Source: Myxococcales bacterium
Lineage (GTDB): Bacteria; Myxococcota_A; UBA9160; UBA4427
Direction of reading: 5' to 3'
Length of the DNA: 64,000 bases
NCBI GenBank assembly: GCA_012960035.1
Contig: DUBZ01000092.1
Coordinates: 21,828 to 85,827 of the forward strand
Below, one piece after another: positions 16,096 to 25,154 of the stretch (positions are counted from its first letter, which is position 1; every line of letters begins with the position of its first letter). The notes beneath the pieces were generated by a model. The model was not told the DNA's origin and did not search any database. It saw only the letters and a list, made by a program, of their open reading frames with translations. Made by a program: the position numbers and the translations under genes.

Positions 16096-16442
16096 TTCAA
16101 CACCTCAAACGTTCGATTCAGCACGGCCGCAAAGTGGTGACGCAATCCCACGACATCACGGGGTGAGAAGTGGGGTGTAGCGGGCCGAGTTTGACCGGAC
16201 AAAGAAGACGGGTCGTCCACGCGATTCTCGCTTTGTAACGCGATGAGAGTTGCTTCGTCGTTGTGCGAATTGCTCAAACGTGATGGGACATGCGCGGCAT
16301 AGGGTGCATATGTCCAAGAATACTGGAAACACTCCGGCGTGGGGTGGTTCTCAAGGTCCAGTAGCACGGGCTCGGCGCACGGAGTCACTTCGGGCGAATG
16401 AACTGAGCAGTTCGTACAAGTCTGTGTGCTGGGAACGAACAC
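16092..16442 (-). CDS. Doubtful small hypothetical protein overlapping the membrane-protein gene
   Basis: A 116-residue open frame from GTG 16442 ends in a four-base ATGA overlap with the membrane-protein start at 16095, an arrangement typical of coupled genes. Its end SPRDVVGLRHHFAAVLNRTF looks like folded protein, whereas the first part is rich in Cys, Pro and Ser. I recognise no family. Nothing else codes here, so it is not a shadow of another gene. It could be the remnant of a larger glycosyl- or methyltransferase. Confidence 0.35.
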   Translation of the reverse strand: MFVPSTQTCTNCSVHSPEVTPCAEPVLLDLENHPTPECFQYSWTYAPYAAHVPSRLSNSHNDEATLIALQSENRVDDPSSLSGQTRPATPHFSPRDVVGLRHHFAAVLNRTFEVLK

Positions 16443-16658
16443 GCAAAGAGCGAGTCCCGAACGCGTCGGGGGTCGCGCTTTGGTTCTGTGCGCCGTCCCG
16501 CCCCGACAAAGCGAGCTTTAGAGGCCTGGAGTCGGGTTGTAGGGCCCTGCGCAGGGGTGTAAGTTGCTGCCGCGCTGGCCTTCGCCGCGCACCGATTTCC
16601 AGCGTCAATCGCGCGCCATCCGTCAATCCAGCGCGTTTCGACACTTCGAGGAGTTTCC
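16443..16658. other. Non-coding stretch between the small ORF and the CoA-transferase gene
   Basis: Together with the doubtful ORF this makes about 560 bases without a firm gene (16096-16658). An interrupted inverted repeat GGACAT ... ATGTCC lies at 16284-16315, inside the doubtful ORF. I see no clear promoter for the CoA-transferase gene. Confidence 0.4.
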
Positions 16659-17897
16659 ATGAGTGACCCCAGACATCCGCTTTCGGGCATCCGCGTCATC
16701 GAAAGCTCGATGCTGGGTCCCGCCGCGATCACGACCCATCTCGCAGACTTAGGTGCCGAAGTCATCAAGGTCGAACCGCCCTCGGGTGACTATGTCCGCG
16801 AAATGACGTGGCCCATCATCGAAGGGGTTTCGCTGCTTCATCTCCACATCAACCGTGGCAAGAAGAGCATCACTCTCGACCTCAAGACGACTGAAGGGGC
16901 CGACATTTACCGTGAACTCGTGAAGGGAGCGGACGTTGTGGTCGAAGCCATGCGGCCCGGCTCACTCGCGCGTCGAGGGCTCGGTTACGAAGATCTCAAG
17001 GCGCTGAACCCGAAGATCGTGTTCATCAACATTTCGGGTTATGGGATGACGGGCCCTTACGAAAACCTTCCGTCTCACGGCATTGCGTTTGACACCTGGG
17101 CCGGGTTGGTCAATCCCACCTACGACGAAGACGAGTTCTGTTACATCCCGGAGCACGCATCGATGGGCATGCACGCGGGTCCTTTGTTCGGCGCGCTCGG
17201 AATCCTGGCCGGCGTTCTGAGAGCACGGGATCGCGGCACTGGATGCATGATGGAAATTGGTCAGTCGGACGCGGCGGCGTACATGGACTGGTACCGAAGC
17301 GAATCGTGGCGCGCGTACGAGCGGCCCGAATCGGAAGTCACCGGCAACAAAGCGGACAACTACGAACGCCGTGCCCCCGGAACTGCGGGCATGAAGGAAG
17401 GGGTCCGGTACCAGATGTACGAATCGAAGGACGGCCACGTTCTCTTCATGGCGAGCGAGCAGGCGTTCTGGAAGAACTTCTGCGAAGGCGTCGGGCGCAT
17501 TGAATTGTTCGAAAAGTGGCCGGGTTCGAAGTTCGCCGATCACGCCCGGGGCAATCGCGAACTGCAGGCAATCTTGCGAGACATCTTCAAGACCAAGACG
17601 TCAAACGAATGGATCGAGTTCAGCGGTTCGCAGAACACCCCGATCGCACCGGTCAATACGCCGAAGACCCTCGCGGATGATCCGCAGTTCAAGGTGCGCT
17701 TCCCCCACTACCCGGCGAGCGAGCACGGTGCCGACATGATGCCGCTGCCGCTCAAGATCCAGAACGAAGAGCTCCCGATTCCCACGATGGCGCCGACGGT
17801 TGGCGAGCACAATGATGCTGTAATGGCAGACGTGCTCGGCTACGACGCCGACAAGATCGCGCAGCTCAAAAGCGCGGGCGCGTTCGGCAAAGCGTAA
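16659..17897 (+). CDS. Family III CoA-transferase (CaiB/BaiF)
   Basis: This 412-residue enzyme moves CoA between carboxylic acids. The opening GIRVIESSMLGPAAITTHLADLG, the VIKVEPPSGD block and VVVEAMRPGSLARRGLGY are standard for the family. The catalytic Asp is probably D204 in EIGQSDAAAYM, which lines up with the aspartate of formyl-CoA transferase. ATG 16659 follows GAGGAG. It is 2 bases from an SDR gene, so the two probably form an operon. The natural acid could be a branched, bile-acid-like or terpenoid carboxylate; family III enzymes also include racemases, but the length and motifs favour a transferase. Confidence 0.92.
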   Translation: MSDPRHPLSGIRVIESSMLGPAAITTHLADLGAEVIKVEPPSGDYVREMTWPIIEGVSLLHLHINRGKKSITLDLKTTEGADIYRELVKGADVVVEAMRPGSLARRGLGYEDLKALNPKIVFINISGYGMTGPYENLPSHGIAFDTWAGLVNPTYDEDEFCYIPEHASMGMHAGPLFGALGILAGVLRARDRGTGCMMEIGQSDAAAYMDWYRSESWRAYERPESEVTGNKADNYERRAPGTAGMKEGVRYQMYESKDGHVLFMASEQAFWKNFCEGVGRIELFEKWPGSKFADHARGNRELQAILRDIFKTKTSNEWIEFSGSQNTPIAPVNTPKTLADDPQFKVRFPHYPASEHGADMMPLPLKIQNEELPIPTMAPTVGEHNDAVMADVLGYDADKIAQLKSAGAFGKA

Positions 17898-17899
17898 GC

Positions 17900-18643
17900 A
17901 TGAGTCGGATGAACGGGCGGCAGATTCTAGTGGTTGGGGCAACGTCGGGCATTGGCCTCGCGACGGCGCGCGCGCTCGCGAGCGAGGGAGCGCGTGTTGC
18001 ATTGAGTGCGCGTCGCGTCGAAAAGCTCGACGCCGAAGTTGCTGCGCTTGGAGCGCAGCACATCGCCGTGCCGTGCGATGTCCGAGACGCCGAAGCGTGT
18101 AAGCGTGCAGTGGCGCAGGCCGTCGACGGACTCGGAGGCCTAACCGACTTCGTCTACACCGCGGGGTCCGCGACGCTTTCGAACGTCGCCGACGCCACGC
18201 CCGAACAGTGGCACCAAGCCTTCGAGATCAATGTCGTTGGCCCATCGCTGCTAACGAGTGCCGCCCTCCCCCATCTTGCAAAGTCTCGCGGACGTGCACT
18301 CTATGTTTCCACCGTCGCAAGTGAAGACCGGCCGCCACGTCGCGGTCTCGCGCTCTACTCCGCCACCAAAGCGGCGCTCAATCGGTTGATCGAATCGTGG
18401 CAGGAAGAAGAGCGCGCGGTCGGTTTCACGCGTGTGACGATCGGCGACACTCATGCGACCGAGATGGCGAAAGATTGGGATCCGGCTGCGACGGGGGAAA
18501 TTGTGCGCGAGTGGGTGGCAAAAGGGTTTCTCTACGGACGCACGATGGCGCCGGAAGACGTGGCACTACACCTCGTCGACTTGCTTGCGCTGCGCGAAAC
18601 CGTTCCCTTCTCTTCGCTTATTCCGCGCTACCCCGAGCCGTAG
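17900..18643 (+). CDS. Short-chain dehydrogenase/reductase
   Basis: This 247-residue classical-type SDR begins with the cofactor loop VVGATSGIGLATARAL. It has LYVST for the catalytic serine and Y-x-x-x-K as LYSATKAAL. The usual NNAG is replaced by YTAGSAT, which is atypical. The C-terminal part, with GDTHATEMAKDWDP, differs from FabG-like enzymes. The Arg/Ser-rich end of the second strand (SARRVEK) suggests NADP(H). It starts 2 bases after the CoA-transferase stop and probably works on the same pathway, oxidising or reducing an alcohol or ketone of the CoA ester. Confidence 0.87.
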   Translation: MSRMNGRQILVVGATSGIGLATARALASEGARVALSARRVEKLDAEVAALGAQHIAVPCDVRDAEACKRAVAQAVDGLGGLTDFVYTAGSATLSNVADATPEQWHQAFEINVVGPSLLTSAALPHLAKSRGRALYVSTVASEDRPPRRGLALYSATKAALNRLIESWQEEERAVGFTRVTIGDTHATEMAKDWDPAATGEIVREWVAKGFLYGRTMAPEDVALHLVDLLALRETVPFSSLIPRYPEP

Positions 18644-18730
18644 CCCCCGGTTTCGCTAGCGGTACGCGAAGCACGAACTCGGGCGCCAAGCGGAGAACCG
18701 CTGCAACGCGCAAGCCCGGTGCGAAGCCCG

Positions 18731-20272
18731 TTAGTCGAACTTGGCCTCGTTGTCGGCAAACAACTGCGCGAGTTTGTTCGCCGCGGTGTCGTACGCCGAA
18801 GCATTCGTCCAGGTGTTCTTCGGGTTGAGGATGTCGGCCGGAACGCCTTCGCACTGCGCGGGGATATTGAGGCCAAAGAACGGATCGGCCGCAGTCTTCG
18901 CTTCGGCGAGGCTGCCGTCGTGAATCGCGTCAATGATGGACCGGGTCCACGCGAGCTTCATGCGCTCACCCACCCCGTAGCCGCCGCCGCTCCAGCCCGT
19001 GTTCACGAGCCAAGCATTGGTGCCGTGGGCTTCCATCTTTTTTGCAAGCATTTCGCCGTAGACCTTGGGGTGTCGGACCAAAAAGGCCGCGCCAAAGCAG
19101 GCGGAGAACGTCGCTTCCGGTTCCGTCACACCGATCTCGGTGCCGGCAACCTTCGCTGTGTAGCCCGCGAGGAACTGCTTCATGGCCTGCTCGGGTGAGA
19201 GGCGGCTCACCGGCGGCAACACGCCGAAGGCGTCGCAGGTGAGGAAGATAATGTTCGTCGGGTGGCCACCCACGCACGGTTCCACGGTGTTGGGGATGTA
19301 GTGGATCGGGTAGGACGCGCGCGTGTTCTCGGTGAGCGAGTTGTCGGTGTAGTCGACCTTTCGGTCGTTTTCGCCGTACACGACGTTTTCGAGCACCGTG
19401 CCGAAGCGAATCGCTCGGTAGATGTCGGGCTCCTGCTCTTCGCTCAGGTTGATCGCCTTTGCGTAGCAACCGCCTTCGATGTTGAACACGCCCTGCTCAC
19501 TCCAGCAGTGCTCGTCGTCTCCGATGAGGAAGCGCTTCGGGTCGGCGGACAGCGTCGTCTTGCCCGTGCCCGAAAGCCCGAAGAAGATCGAAACGTCTTG
19601 GTTGGAACCGAGGTTGGCGCTGCAGTGCATCGAGAGGACACCCTTTTCGGGCATCAGGTAATGCATGATCGAGAAGACGCCCTTCTTCATCTCTCCGGCG
19701 TATTGAGTACCAAGAATGACGAACTCGCTCTTTTCGAAGTTGATGGCAACGCTCGCGTCGCTGTCGACACCGTCTACCGATTCGTCGGCCGCTTGCGCGC
19801 CCGCGTTGAAAATCACGTAGTCGGGTTCGCCGAAGGTCTCGAGTTCTTTTTCGGTGGGGCGCATGAGCATGTTGTGCATGAACAGTGCGTGGTACGGGCG
19901 GGAACAAATGATGCGGATGGACAGGCGATAACGCGGGTCCCAACCTGCCCAACCGTCGACCACATAAATGCGCTCGCGGCTCTTCAAGTAGTCGAGTGCG
20001 AGGGTGCGGTTTTTTTCAAACGAATCCGAGGACAGGGGCATATTGATGTTGCCCCACCAGATGTTGTCGTGGCTATCCGGGTTGTCGACGATGCGCTTGT
20101 CCTTGGGACTGCGGCCCGTCTTTGCAAACGAGTTGGCGACCAATGCTCCGTCGGAGGTAATGAAGCTGCCGTCATACGCGAGACCGTGTTCATACAGCTG
20201 TGCGGGCGAGAGGTTGCGGTGGATTTCCTTCGTCGTAATCCCGTACTGGCTGAGGTCGATCGCTTGCGGCAT
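18731..20272 (-). CDS. pckA: Phosphoenolpyruvate carboxykinase (ATP)
   Basis: PckA converts oxaloacetate and ATP to phosphoenolpyruvate, the entry step of gluconeogenesis. The 513 residues include the substrate-binding SRPYHALFMHNM, the kinase P-loop GLSGTGKTTLSADP, the second kinase motif LIGDDEHCW and NIEGGCYAKAINLS. The start ATG 20272 (MPQAIDLSQYGI) has AGGAAAGG 5 bases upstream; the frame stays open further but that part is not family-like. The gene is alone, convergent with the SDR, and has a long upstream region. Its presence fits growth on fatty acids, sterols or other two- and three-carbon-yielding substrates. Confidence 0.96.
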   Translation of the reverse strand: MPQAIDLSQYGITTKEIHRNLSPAQLYEHGLAYDGSFITSDGALVANSFAKTGRSPKDKRIVDNPDSHDNIWWGNINMPLSSDSFEKNRTLALDYLKSRERIYVVDGWAGWDPRYRLSIRIICSRPYHALFMHNMLMRPTEKELETFGEPDYVIFNAGAQAADESVDGVDSDASVAINFEKSEFVILGTQYAGEMKKGVFSIMHYLMPEKGVLSMHCSANLGSNQDVSIFFGLSGTGKTTLSADPKRFLIGDDEHCWSEQGVFNIEGGCYAKAINLSEEQEPDIYRAIRFGTVLENVVYGENDRKVDYTDNSLTENTRASYPIHYIPNTVEPCVGGHPTNIIFLTCDAFGVLPPVSRLSPEQAMKQFLAGYTAKVAGTEIGVTEPEATFSACFGAAFLVRHPKVYGEMLAKKMEAHGTNAWLVNTGWSGGGYGVGERMKLAWTRSIIDAIHDGSLAEAKTAADPFFGLNIPAQCEGVPADILNPKNTWTNASAYDTAANKLAQLFADNEAKFD

Positions 20273-20704
20273 GAGTGCCTTTCCTAACGCTCTTAATGGA
20301 GGGTGTAATGAGGGGTTCAATATGTCGTTGAACGCGTGTTTAAAAGAAGAGCTGGCAACGCTGAACAACGTGAATATTTCGTTCGTGCAGAAGGCCGAAC
20401 CGCCCGTCCAGCTTGGATCGGGAAGGCGCGATATTAGCCTGTCGAAACCGTGTGGCTGCCCCTTTTGGGACCGGAAGTGTCGAAGATTTTCGGTGTGGAG
20501 ACGCGACCTTGAGTGACTCCCGACTGGCCTGCCTGTTTTGCCTGGGCGCGAGGCCACCAGCTTGAAACCCCCGGGGACCGCCCTGCTCCCCGGCCGAAAG
20601 GACGGAATCACGAACGTAAGCAGCGTCTACGAGATGGGTGCCGAGTTGCGGGTCGACTGACGCAGCCTTGAACGTGAGACGGCGATTCGACGCGCCGACC
20701 CCGC
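20273..20704. other. Long intergenic region upstream of pckA
   Basis: About 430 bases lie between the pckA start and the end of the MFS gene, both on the minus strand. The frame in phase with pckA remains open for 113 codons but reads like random sequence. A perfect inverted repeat GTTCAA-N7-TTGAAC (20315-20333) lies 43-61 bases before the pckA ATG and is a possible operator. I see no convincing -35/-10 pair or terminator. Confidence 0.4.
20315..20333. promoter_or_regulatory. Inverted repeat upstream of pckA
   Basis: GTTCAA (20315-20320) and TTGAAC (20328-20333) form a perfect palindrome with a 7-base spacer, in the position expected for regulation of pckA. Short palindromes can occur by chance. 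Confidence 0.3.
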
Positions 20705-22021
20705 CTACGCGCGGTGCCGCGGCTCGTCGACGAACATCATCACCAAAAATGCCGCGCTCAGCTGAAACGCGATTGCGACCCCGAAGAGACTCGGCTTCGA
20801 GAACGCCACGGCGATCGCGCCCCCGAGGAGCGGACCGATGAAACCGACAAATTCTTGAGCTGAGTTCGCCACTGCGATTCGGACCGGCAAGTCGGAGCGC
20901 GAGCCGAATTCCAGCGCCATGTTATGGGACGCCATCTCGAAGCCCCCCATCCCGGCCCCCACTGCGAGGAAGCAGAGCGTGAACCCAAGCAGGTTGCTCG
21001 CGACCATGATGGCGGCGGCGCCGAGGATCCACACGCCGAGGGACGCTAAGAAGACGAGGCGGAATCCGGTGCGGTCGCCCATCACGCCCCAGCCGAAATT
21101 TCCGGTCGAGTTGGCGACGATGAACGCGGTCGAGAGAATGCCGATGGCCTCGCCGCTGGGAATCGAACCGCCTCCGTCCCCAGAGACGCCGATCACATCA
21201 CCGACGTAGAGGATGTAGAAGGGCACCGCCATGCGGCCCATCGTGGCGAGCGCCCGCCCCATGAAATACAACGTAAAGGGGCGGTCCGAGCGCAACAATG
21301 CGGGGAGTTCGCGCAGCCGACTTGCGAGCGAGACTTGTGCACGCACTTCTGGCGGCACGGGCTCTTTGATCATCACCAGCATGGCAAGCCCGAGACACGT
21401 GAGACCAAATGCGATGAGGAAGGTCACCGCGTATCCATTGCCCGCGACGTTTGGCTCGACGAGGTAGCGCCCTCCCAGGTAGGCGACCGCGGCGGCGCTC
21501 AGCCCCGCCAATGTGGTCCGCACGCCGACCAGAAAGCCTCGACGTTCTACAGGGATCACCTTCGACATCAAGAAATGGAAGATGACGCCCTGCATCCCCA
21601 TCAGGAAGCCAAAGAAGAACAAGAAGATCGCGATCGCGACCACGGTTGCTGGCGGCGCGAGAAAGAAGCCAGCGAGCGCGATGCCGAGCACCTGCAAGCG
21701 CATCCCGAGCCCGACCACAAAACCGATCGGCAAAACCTTCTCGCGATGTTCGATGAGGTTGGCACCGAGCAGCGGCGACAGAAACATGCCCAGGTATTGA
21801 ATGGAACGGCACAAGCCGACCACAAATTCTGAGCCCGACAACAACATCACGTAGGCGGGGAGAAACGTAGGGGCGTTGACGAGGCGGAACCCGGTTTGGC
21901 CCAACAGACCGTGGAAGAGGTGCGCTGCAAAGTTGCGCGGAAGGTCCCGCTCGACCTGGGCGCGATACAACGCTTCGCGCTCGGCTAGCGACTGTGGGGC
22001 GGGATCTGGACTCACCATCAC
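20705..22021 (-). CDS. Major facilitator superfamily transporter
   Basis: This 438-residue inner-membrane carrier has about twelve hydrophobic helices. The loop between helices 2 and 3 has NLIEHREKVLPIGF in place of the textbook GxLADRxGRR. The sixth/seventh-helix linker is charged (KEPVPPEVRAQVSLASRLRELPALL). The second half has WGVMGDRTGFRLVF, the repeat of that loop. A soluble N-terminal extension of about 40 residues is helical and charged. Substrate and direction are unknown. It is divergent from a cupin gene with an 81-base gap. Confidence 0.88.
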   Translation of the reverse strand: MMVSPDPAPQSLAEREALYRAQVERDLPRNFAAHLFHGLLGQTGFRLVNAPTFLPAYVMLLSGSEFVVGLCRSIQYLGMFLSPLLGANLIEHREKVLPIGFVVGLGMRLQVLGIALAGFFLAPPATVVAIAIFLFFFGFLMGMQGVIFHFLMSKVIPVERRGFLVGVRTTLAGLSAAAVAYLGGRYLVEPNVAGNGYAVTFLIAFGLTCLGLAMLVMIKEPVPPEVRAQVSLASRLRELPALLRSDRPFTLYFMGRALATMGRMAVPFYILYVGDVIGVSGDGGGSIPSGEAIGILSTAFIVANSTGNFGWGVMGDRTGFRLVFLASLGVWILGAAAIMVASNLLGFTLCFLAVGAGMGGFEMASHNMALEFGSRSDLPVRIAVANSAQEFVGFIGPLLGGAIAVAFSKPSLFGVAIAFQLSAAFLVMMFVDEPRHRA

Positions 22022-22102
22022 GTCATAGTTCGCCCACGAATGCGAGTCGCGCCAGGGTTAATCGCGATAGTGTTCCGCATCGCCCTCGTGATGGAGAAAT
22101 TG

Positions 22103-22576
22103 ATGAGTTCACAGACAACAGGTTTGACCCGCGTGGTTCCCGGCGCCGACGTCCCGTGGGTGTGGATGGGAAGCCCCGAGAGCAAAGTCGAAATGAAGCT
22201 TCTGAAATGCGGGGCCGAAGACGGAGTTTGCAGCTTCCTAAACCGCTTTCATCCAGGCTTCCTCGCTCCGAAGCATCTTCACTTGGGCGAAGTGCACGCC
22301 TACACGATCCAAGGGACGTGGCACTACCTTGAATACGATTGGACTTCGGGCCCAGGGGACTACGTGTTCGAACCGCCTGACACGATCCATACATTGAAAG
22401 TGCCGGACAAAAACACCGAACCCACGATCGTCTTCTTTACGGTCGCGAAGGGGATGGATCTCTACGACGGCGAAGGCAACGTCTTCATGCGACAAGACGC
22501 CGCCGGCATGGAAGCGATCTACCGCGCCGGCCTCGCGGAACAAGGGCTCGACTTCCCCAAGTCCATCGTCCCCTAG
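22103..22576 (+). CDS. Cupin-domain protein (2,4'-dihydroxyacetophenone-dioxygenase-like)
   Basis: This is a single-domain cupin of 157 residues. The metal site is visible as PKH58-L-H60-LGE63-V-H65 in the first cupin motif and H96 in PPDTIHTL in the second, with GDYVFEPPD between them. Proteins of this type include iron dioxygenases cleaving aromatic ketones and many of unknown activity. I start at ATG 22103, which has GGAGA 5 bases upstream; in-frame ATGs at 22040 and 22091 lack a better ribosome site. Function beyond metal binding is inference. Confidence 0.78.
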   Translation: MSSQTTGLTRVVPGADVPWVWMGSPESKVEMKLLKCGAEDGVCSFLNRFHPGFLAPKHLHLGEVHAYTIQGTWHYLEYDWTSGPGDYVFEPPDTIHTLKVPDKNTEPTIVFFTVAKGMDLYDGEGNVFMRQDAAGMEAIYRAGLAEQGLDFPKSIVP

Positions 22577-22600
22577 CCCGCACACCCCGAAGCGCGCCGC

Positions 22601-23353
22601 TTATCCGGCCATAATCCCGTTGTCGATGCTGAAGATCGAACCGTGCACGCTCTTCGCTTCGTCGGACGCGATGTAGGCGACTGCGGCCGCGATTTCAGAG
22701 GCATCGCTCATGCCGCGCAGTCCCACGTATCGCTGCATCAGCTCGAAGTCCATGTCGGCGGGAAATTCGATGCTCTGCGTGAGCGAAGTCGTCGTGCCGC
22801 CGGGTGCGATCGCGTTGATCCGGATGCCTTGCTTCACGTACTCGATCGCGAGGGCGCGGGTCAAGTTCACCAGGGCGGCCTTGCTCGAGCAGTAGGCCGA
22901 CGTAAACGCCTGCCCCATCAGTCCAGCATTCGACGCGATGTTGACGATGTTGCCCCCGGATTCGATCAAGTGCGGGATCGCGGCCTGTGAAAGAAAGAAC
23001 GGAGCGTCGAGGTTCACTGCGTGGATCAAGCGCCAGTCTTCTTCGGTGACGTTGGTCGCCGAAGCAAAACGAACGATGCCCGCCACGTTGGCCAGTACGT
23101 CGAGCTTGCCAAATGCCGCGACGGCGGCGTCGACAACTTCGAAGCAATTCGCGCGCGCGATCACGTCTGCGGTCAGCGCCTGAATCGTTCCGCCCGCTTC
23201 CTTGATGATCGACTCGGTTTCCGCGAGACCTTCGCTGTTGATGTCTACGCCAAAGATCGATGCCCCCTCGCTCGCGAGTCGCACACAGCTGCTTCTCCCA
23301 ATACCGCTTGCAGCGCCGGTAATCAAAGCGACCTTGCCGTCGAATCGAGTCAT
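22601..23353 (-). CDS. Short-chain dehydrogenase/reductase (FabG-like)
   Basis: This classical SDR of 250 residues has the cofactor loop LITGAASGIGRSS. An acidic D after the second strand (FGVDINSEG) indicates NAD(H). NVAG, then the active-site serine in VNIASNAG and the pair YCSSK follow. The C-terminus SGxx is present as SIFSIDNGIMAG. AGGAG lies 8 bases before ATG 23353. It faces the cupin gene convergently, 24 bases apart. The family oxidises secondary alcohols in sterol, terpenoid or acyl catabolism; the substrate is unknown. Confidence 0.9.
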   Translation of the reverse strand: MTRFDGKVALITGAASGIGRSSCVRLASEGASIFGVDINSEGLAETESIIKEAGGTIQALTADVIARANCFEVVDAAVAAFGKLDVLANVAGIVRFASATNVTEEDWRLIHAVNLDAPFFLSQAAIPHLIESGGNIVNIASNAGLMGQAFTSAYCSSKAALVNLTRALAIEYVKQGIRINAIAPGGTTTSLTQSIEFPADMDFELMQRYVGLRGMSDASEIAAAVAYIASDEAKSVHGSIFSIDNGIMAG

Positions 23354-23498
23354 GGGGTTTCTCCTGAAAATTGAATGCTGCCGGCTACGCGGTGTGTCGG
23401 TTCAGCGAAGTGCGAAGAAGGTACTGTGGCTTTGCGTGGGGGCGAGCGAACGCGAGCATGGCGTCAACCGTGCGGCAGGGCGCACGCTTCAACGAAAG
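23354..23498. other. Non-coding gap before the NTF2-like remnant
   Basis: Part of a 397-base stretch (23354-23750) without an intact gene. It contains the SDR upstream region on the minus strand. The missing N-terminal half of the NTF2-like fragment would be expected here, but I find no recognisable coding in any plus-strand frame. Confidence 0.4.
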
Positions 23499-23711
23499 TC
23501 TTTGAGAGCCTTGTGGCGGCCAGACTGGCATCGAAGCGCCTGGACTCGGCGCGACATCGTGCAGGCTGACGACACGAAGGTCCACGTGGTGACGACCTTC
23601 GTGCGACTTCGCGAAGACGGCGGTCAAATCGCTTCCTACGACTCGCTCTACGTCCTCACCTATCAAGATGATCGCTGGGCCATCAAGGGGCGATCAAGCT
23701 TCGCCCCATAG
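23499..23711 (+). pseudogene. Remnant of an NTF2-like (SnoaL/DUF4440-type) protein, C-terminal half only
   Basis: About 70 codons read like the C-terminal half of a small NTF2-like protein. PDWHRSAWTRRDIVQADDTK is followed by VHVVTTFVRLREDGGQIASY, DSLYVLTYQDDRWAIKGRSS and then a stop. Family members are about 130-150 residues, so the N-terminal half with the pocket helices is missing. Upstream, the same frame turns into Arg/Cys-rich sequence without family character, and no start with a ribosome site precedes the fragment. It is best explained as a 5'-deleted or frame-broken gene. The plus-strand position between two minus-strand genes fits a decaying leftover. Confidence 0.55.
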
Positions 23712-23750
23712 TGGGGCGCCGCCGCTCGCTTGTGTGCACGGACCAAGGCT

Positions 23751-24836
23751 CTAGTCGATGTCGACCCAGCGTCGTTCGGCTGCGGACAAACGGATCGCGT
23801 CCAAGACCTTTTGTCCCTCATACCCGTCGGCGAATGTTCCGGGTGCGGGGTCGCTGGACGCCTGCTTGCCTTGGATTCGGTCGCGCATGATTCCACAGAG
23901 CTTTGTGTACGGCGCCAAGTCGAAACCGGCGGCGTGCAAGTGGTCATACGTTGTTGACATGAACTCAGCGGGCGGCGGCGAAGGCGCGTCGTTGACGAGA
24001 TCGTCCGGGACGTCGAGCGTCTTGATCCCCTGAGCGTTTGCCACGGTGACGTTGTCGCCTTCGATCGAAAGCGTTCCCTTGTTGCCGTAGAACTTCGAAC
24101 AGACGACCGGCATTCCCCACGCGCCCGCCGTGCTCTGCAGCACACCCTCGGTGCCGGACTTCATGCGGAAGTGAATAATGTACGAATCCTCAGCAGTCCA
24201 GTCGCGGTCGGACACCAGGGGAAGCGATGCACTCACCCCGGCGAATTCCCCCAGCGTCGCCCGAAGCTGGTCGATGACGTGTGACGCGTAAGCGCCCAAC
24301 CATCCGCCACCTTCCTGGCCCATGGACCACCACGCCGGGACTTCGCCCGAAGGGTCTGCGAGGACCGGGACGTTCATCGTGAAGTTCACCAGCCGGGCTT
24401 CGCCGATCAAACCTTCTCGCACGCTGCGCGTTGCGAGTGCCTGGCCGGTAGAAAAACGAAACTCGGTCCCCAGCATGTGGACAATGCCCGCAGCTTCAGC
24501 GGCATCGAGCATCTGCTTGCCTTCTTCGGCGCTGCGCGCAAAGGGCTTCTCGCACAACACATGCTTGCCTGCTGCGATGGCCTCGAGCGCAATTTTGCAG
24601 TGGGTGTGGGGCGGAGTTGCGATCGTAACCAGGTCGACACCCGGTAGTGCGAGTGCTTCGGTGAGAGAAGTCAGCCCGTGTTCGATCCCAACTTTGGTCG
24701 CGCGGTCGCGCGTTTTTTCGGGGTTGCGACCCACGAGAGCCTTCGCCTCGATGCCCGCGCCTCGCAGCGCACGCAAATGAGTAAGCACACCAAAGCCGGT
24801 TCCGACGATCACGGCGCCAAGGGGTTGATTCGACAT
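23751..24836 (-). CDS. Gfo/Idh/MocA-family oxidoreductase
   Basis: This NAD(P)-dependent dehydrogenase of 361 residues has two domains. The N-terminal Rossmann domain has VIVGTGFGVLTHLRALR and TIATPPHTHCKIALEAIAAG. The family lysine is in VLCEKPFARS, where E-K-P is diagnostic. The C-terminal alpha/beta domain has GGGWLGAYASHVIDQLRATL with the catalytic Asp/His region. Substrates are usually sugars, inositols or related polyols, though some members handle xenobiotics. AGGAG precedes ATG 24836. It lies between two SDR genes in a redox-rich area, apparently as a single transcription unit. Confidence 0.92.
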   Translation of the reverse strand: MSNQPLGAVIVGTGFGVLTHLRALRGAGIEAKALVGRNPEKTRDRATKVGIEHGLTSLTEALALPGVDLVTIATPPHTHCKIALEAIAAGKHVLCEKPFARSAEEGKQMLDAAEAAGIVHMLGTEFRFSTGQALATRSVREGLIGEARLVNFTMNVPVLADPSGEVPAWWSMGQEGGGWLGAYASHVIDQLRATLGEFAGVSASLPLVSDRDWTAEDSYIIHFRMKSGTEGVLQSTAGAWGMPVVCSKFYGNKGTLSIEGDNVTVANAQGIKTLDVPDDLVNDAPSPPPAEFMSTTYDHLHAAGFDLAPYTKLCGIMRDRIQGKQASSDPAPGTFADGYEGQKVLDAIRLSAAERRWVDID

Positions 24837-25154
24837 CGGGGACTCCTGTTGGCAGAGGTCGCGACGGGTAGCTCAACCAACGGCGGTCGTCACATCGCGT
24901 ATCGCGTGCGCCACTAAGATTGTCCGCGTGGTGCGCTGAGAACTTCCTCATTGTGATAGGCCGGCAACTCCAGGAGGCGAACCGGCTCGTCACGGTCAAA
25001 CTTGAGCAAGCTCTTCACAATTCTTCCGCCGCGAAGCGATTCGCCGGGCTTCGACAAGCTCCGTCGGCGCTCCTCGGTGGAAACGAAGAATTAGCGAACA
25101 CAGCGATTGATGAGTCGCGGTACAACTCGCAACCGGGGTTGGTCGTGGGTTCCC
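24837..25154. other. Intergenic region between the Gfo/Idh/MocA and SDR genes
   Basis: The 318 bases contain the upstream region of the Gfo/Idh/MocA gene and the 3' region of the SDR, both on the minus strand. Short open frames exist on each strand but none has a ribosome site or protein-like character. GAGC-AA-GCTC forms a small hairpin near 25005. No terminator or tRNA is seen. Confidence 0.4.

Noticed and set aside
20273..20611. N-terminal extension of pckA by 113 codons
   Set aside because: The extension lacks family similarity, and a strong ribosome site (AGGAAAGG) precedes ATG 20272.
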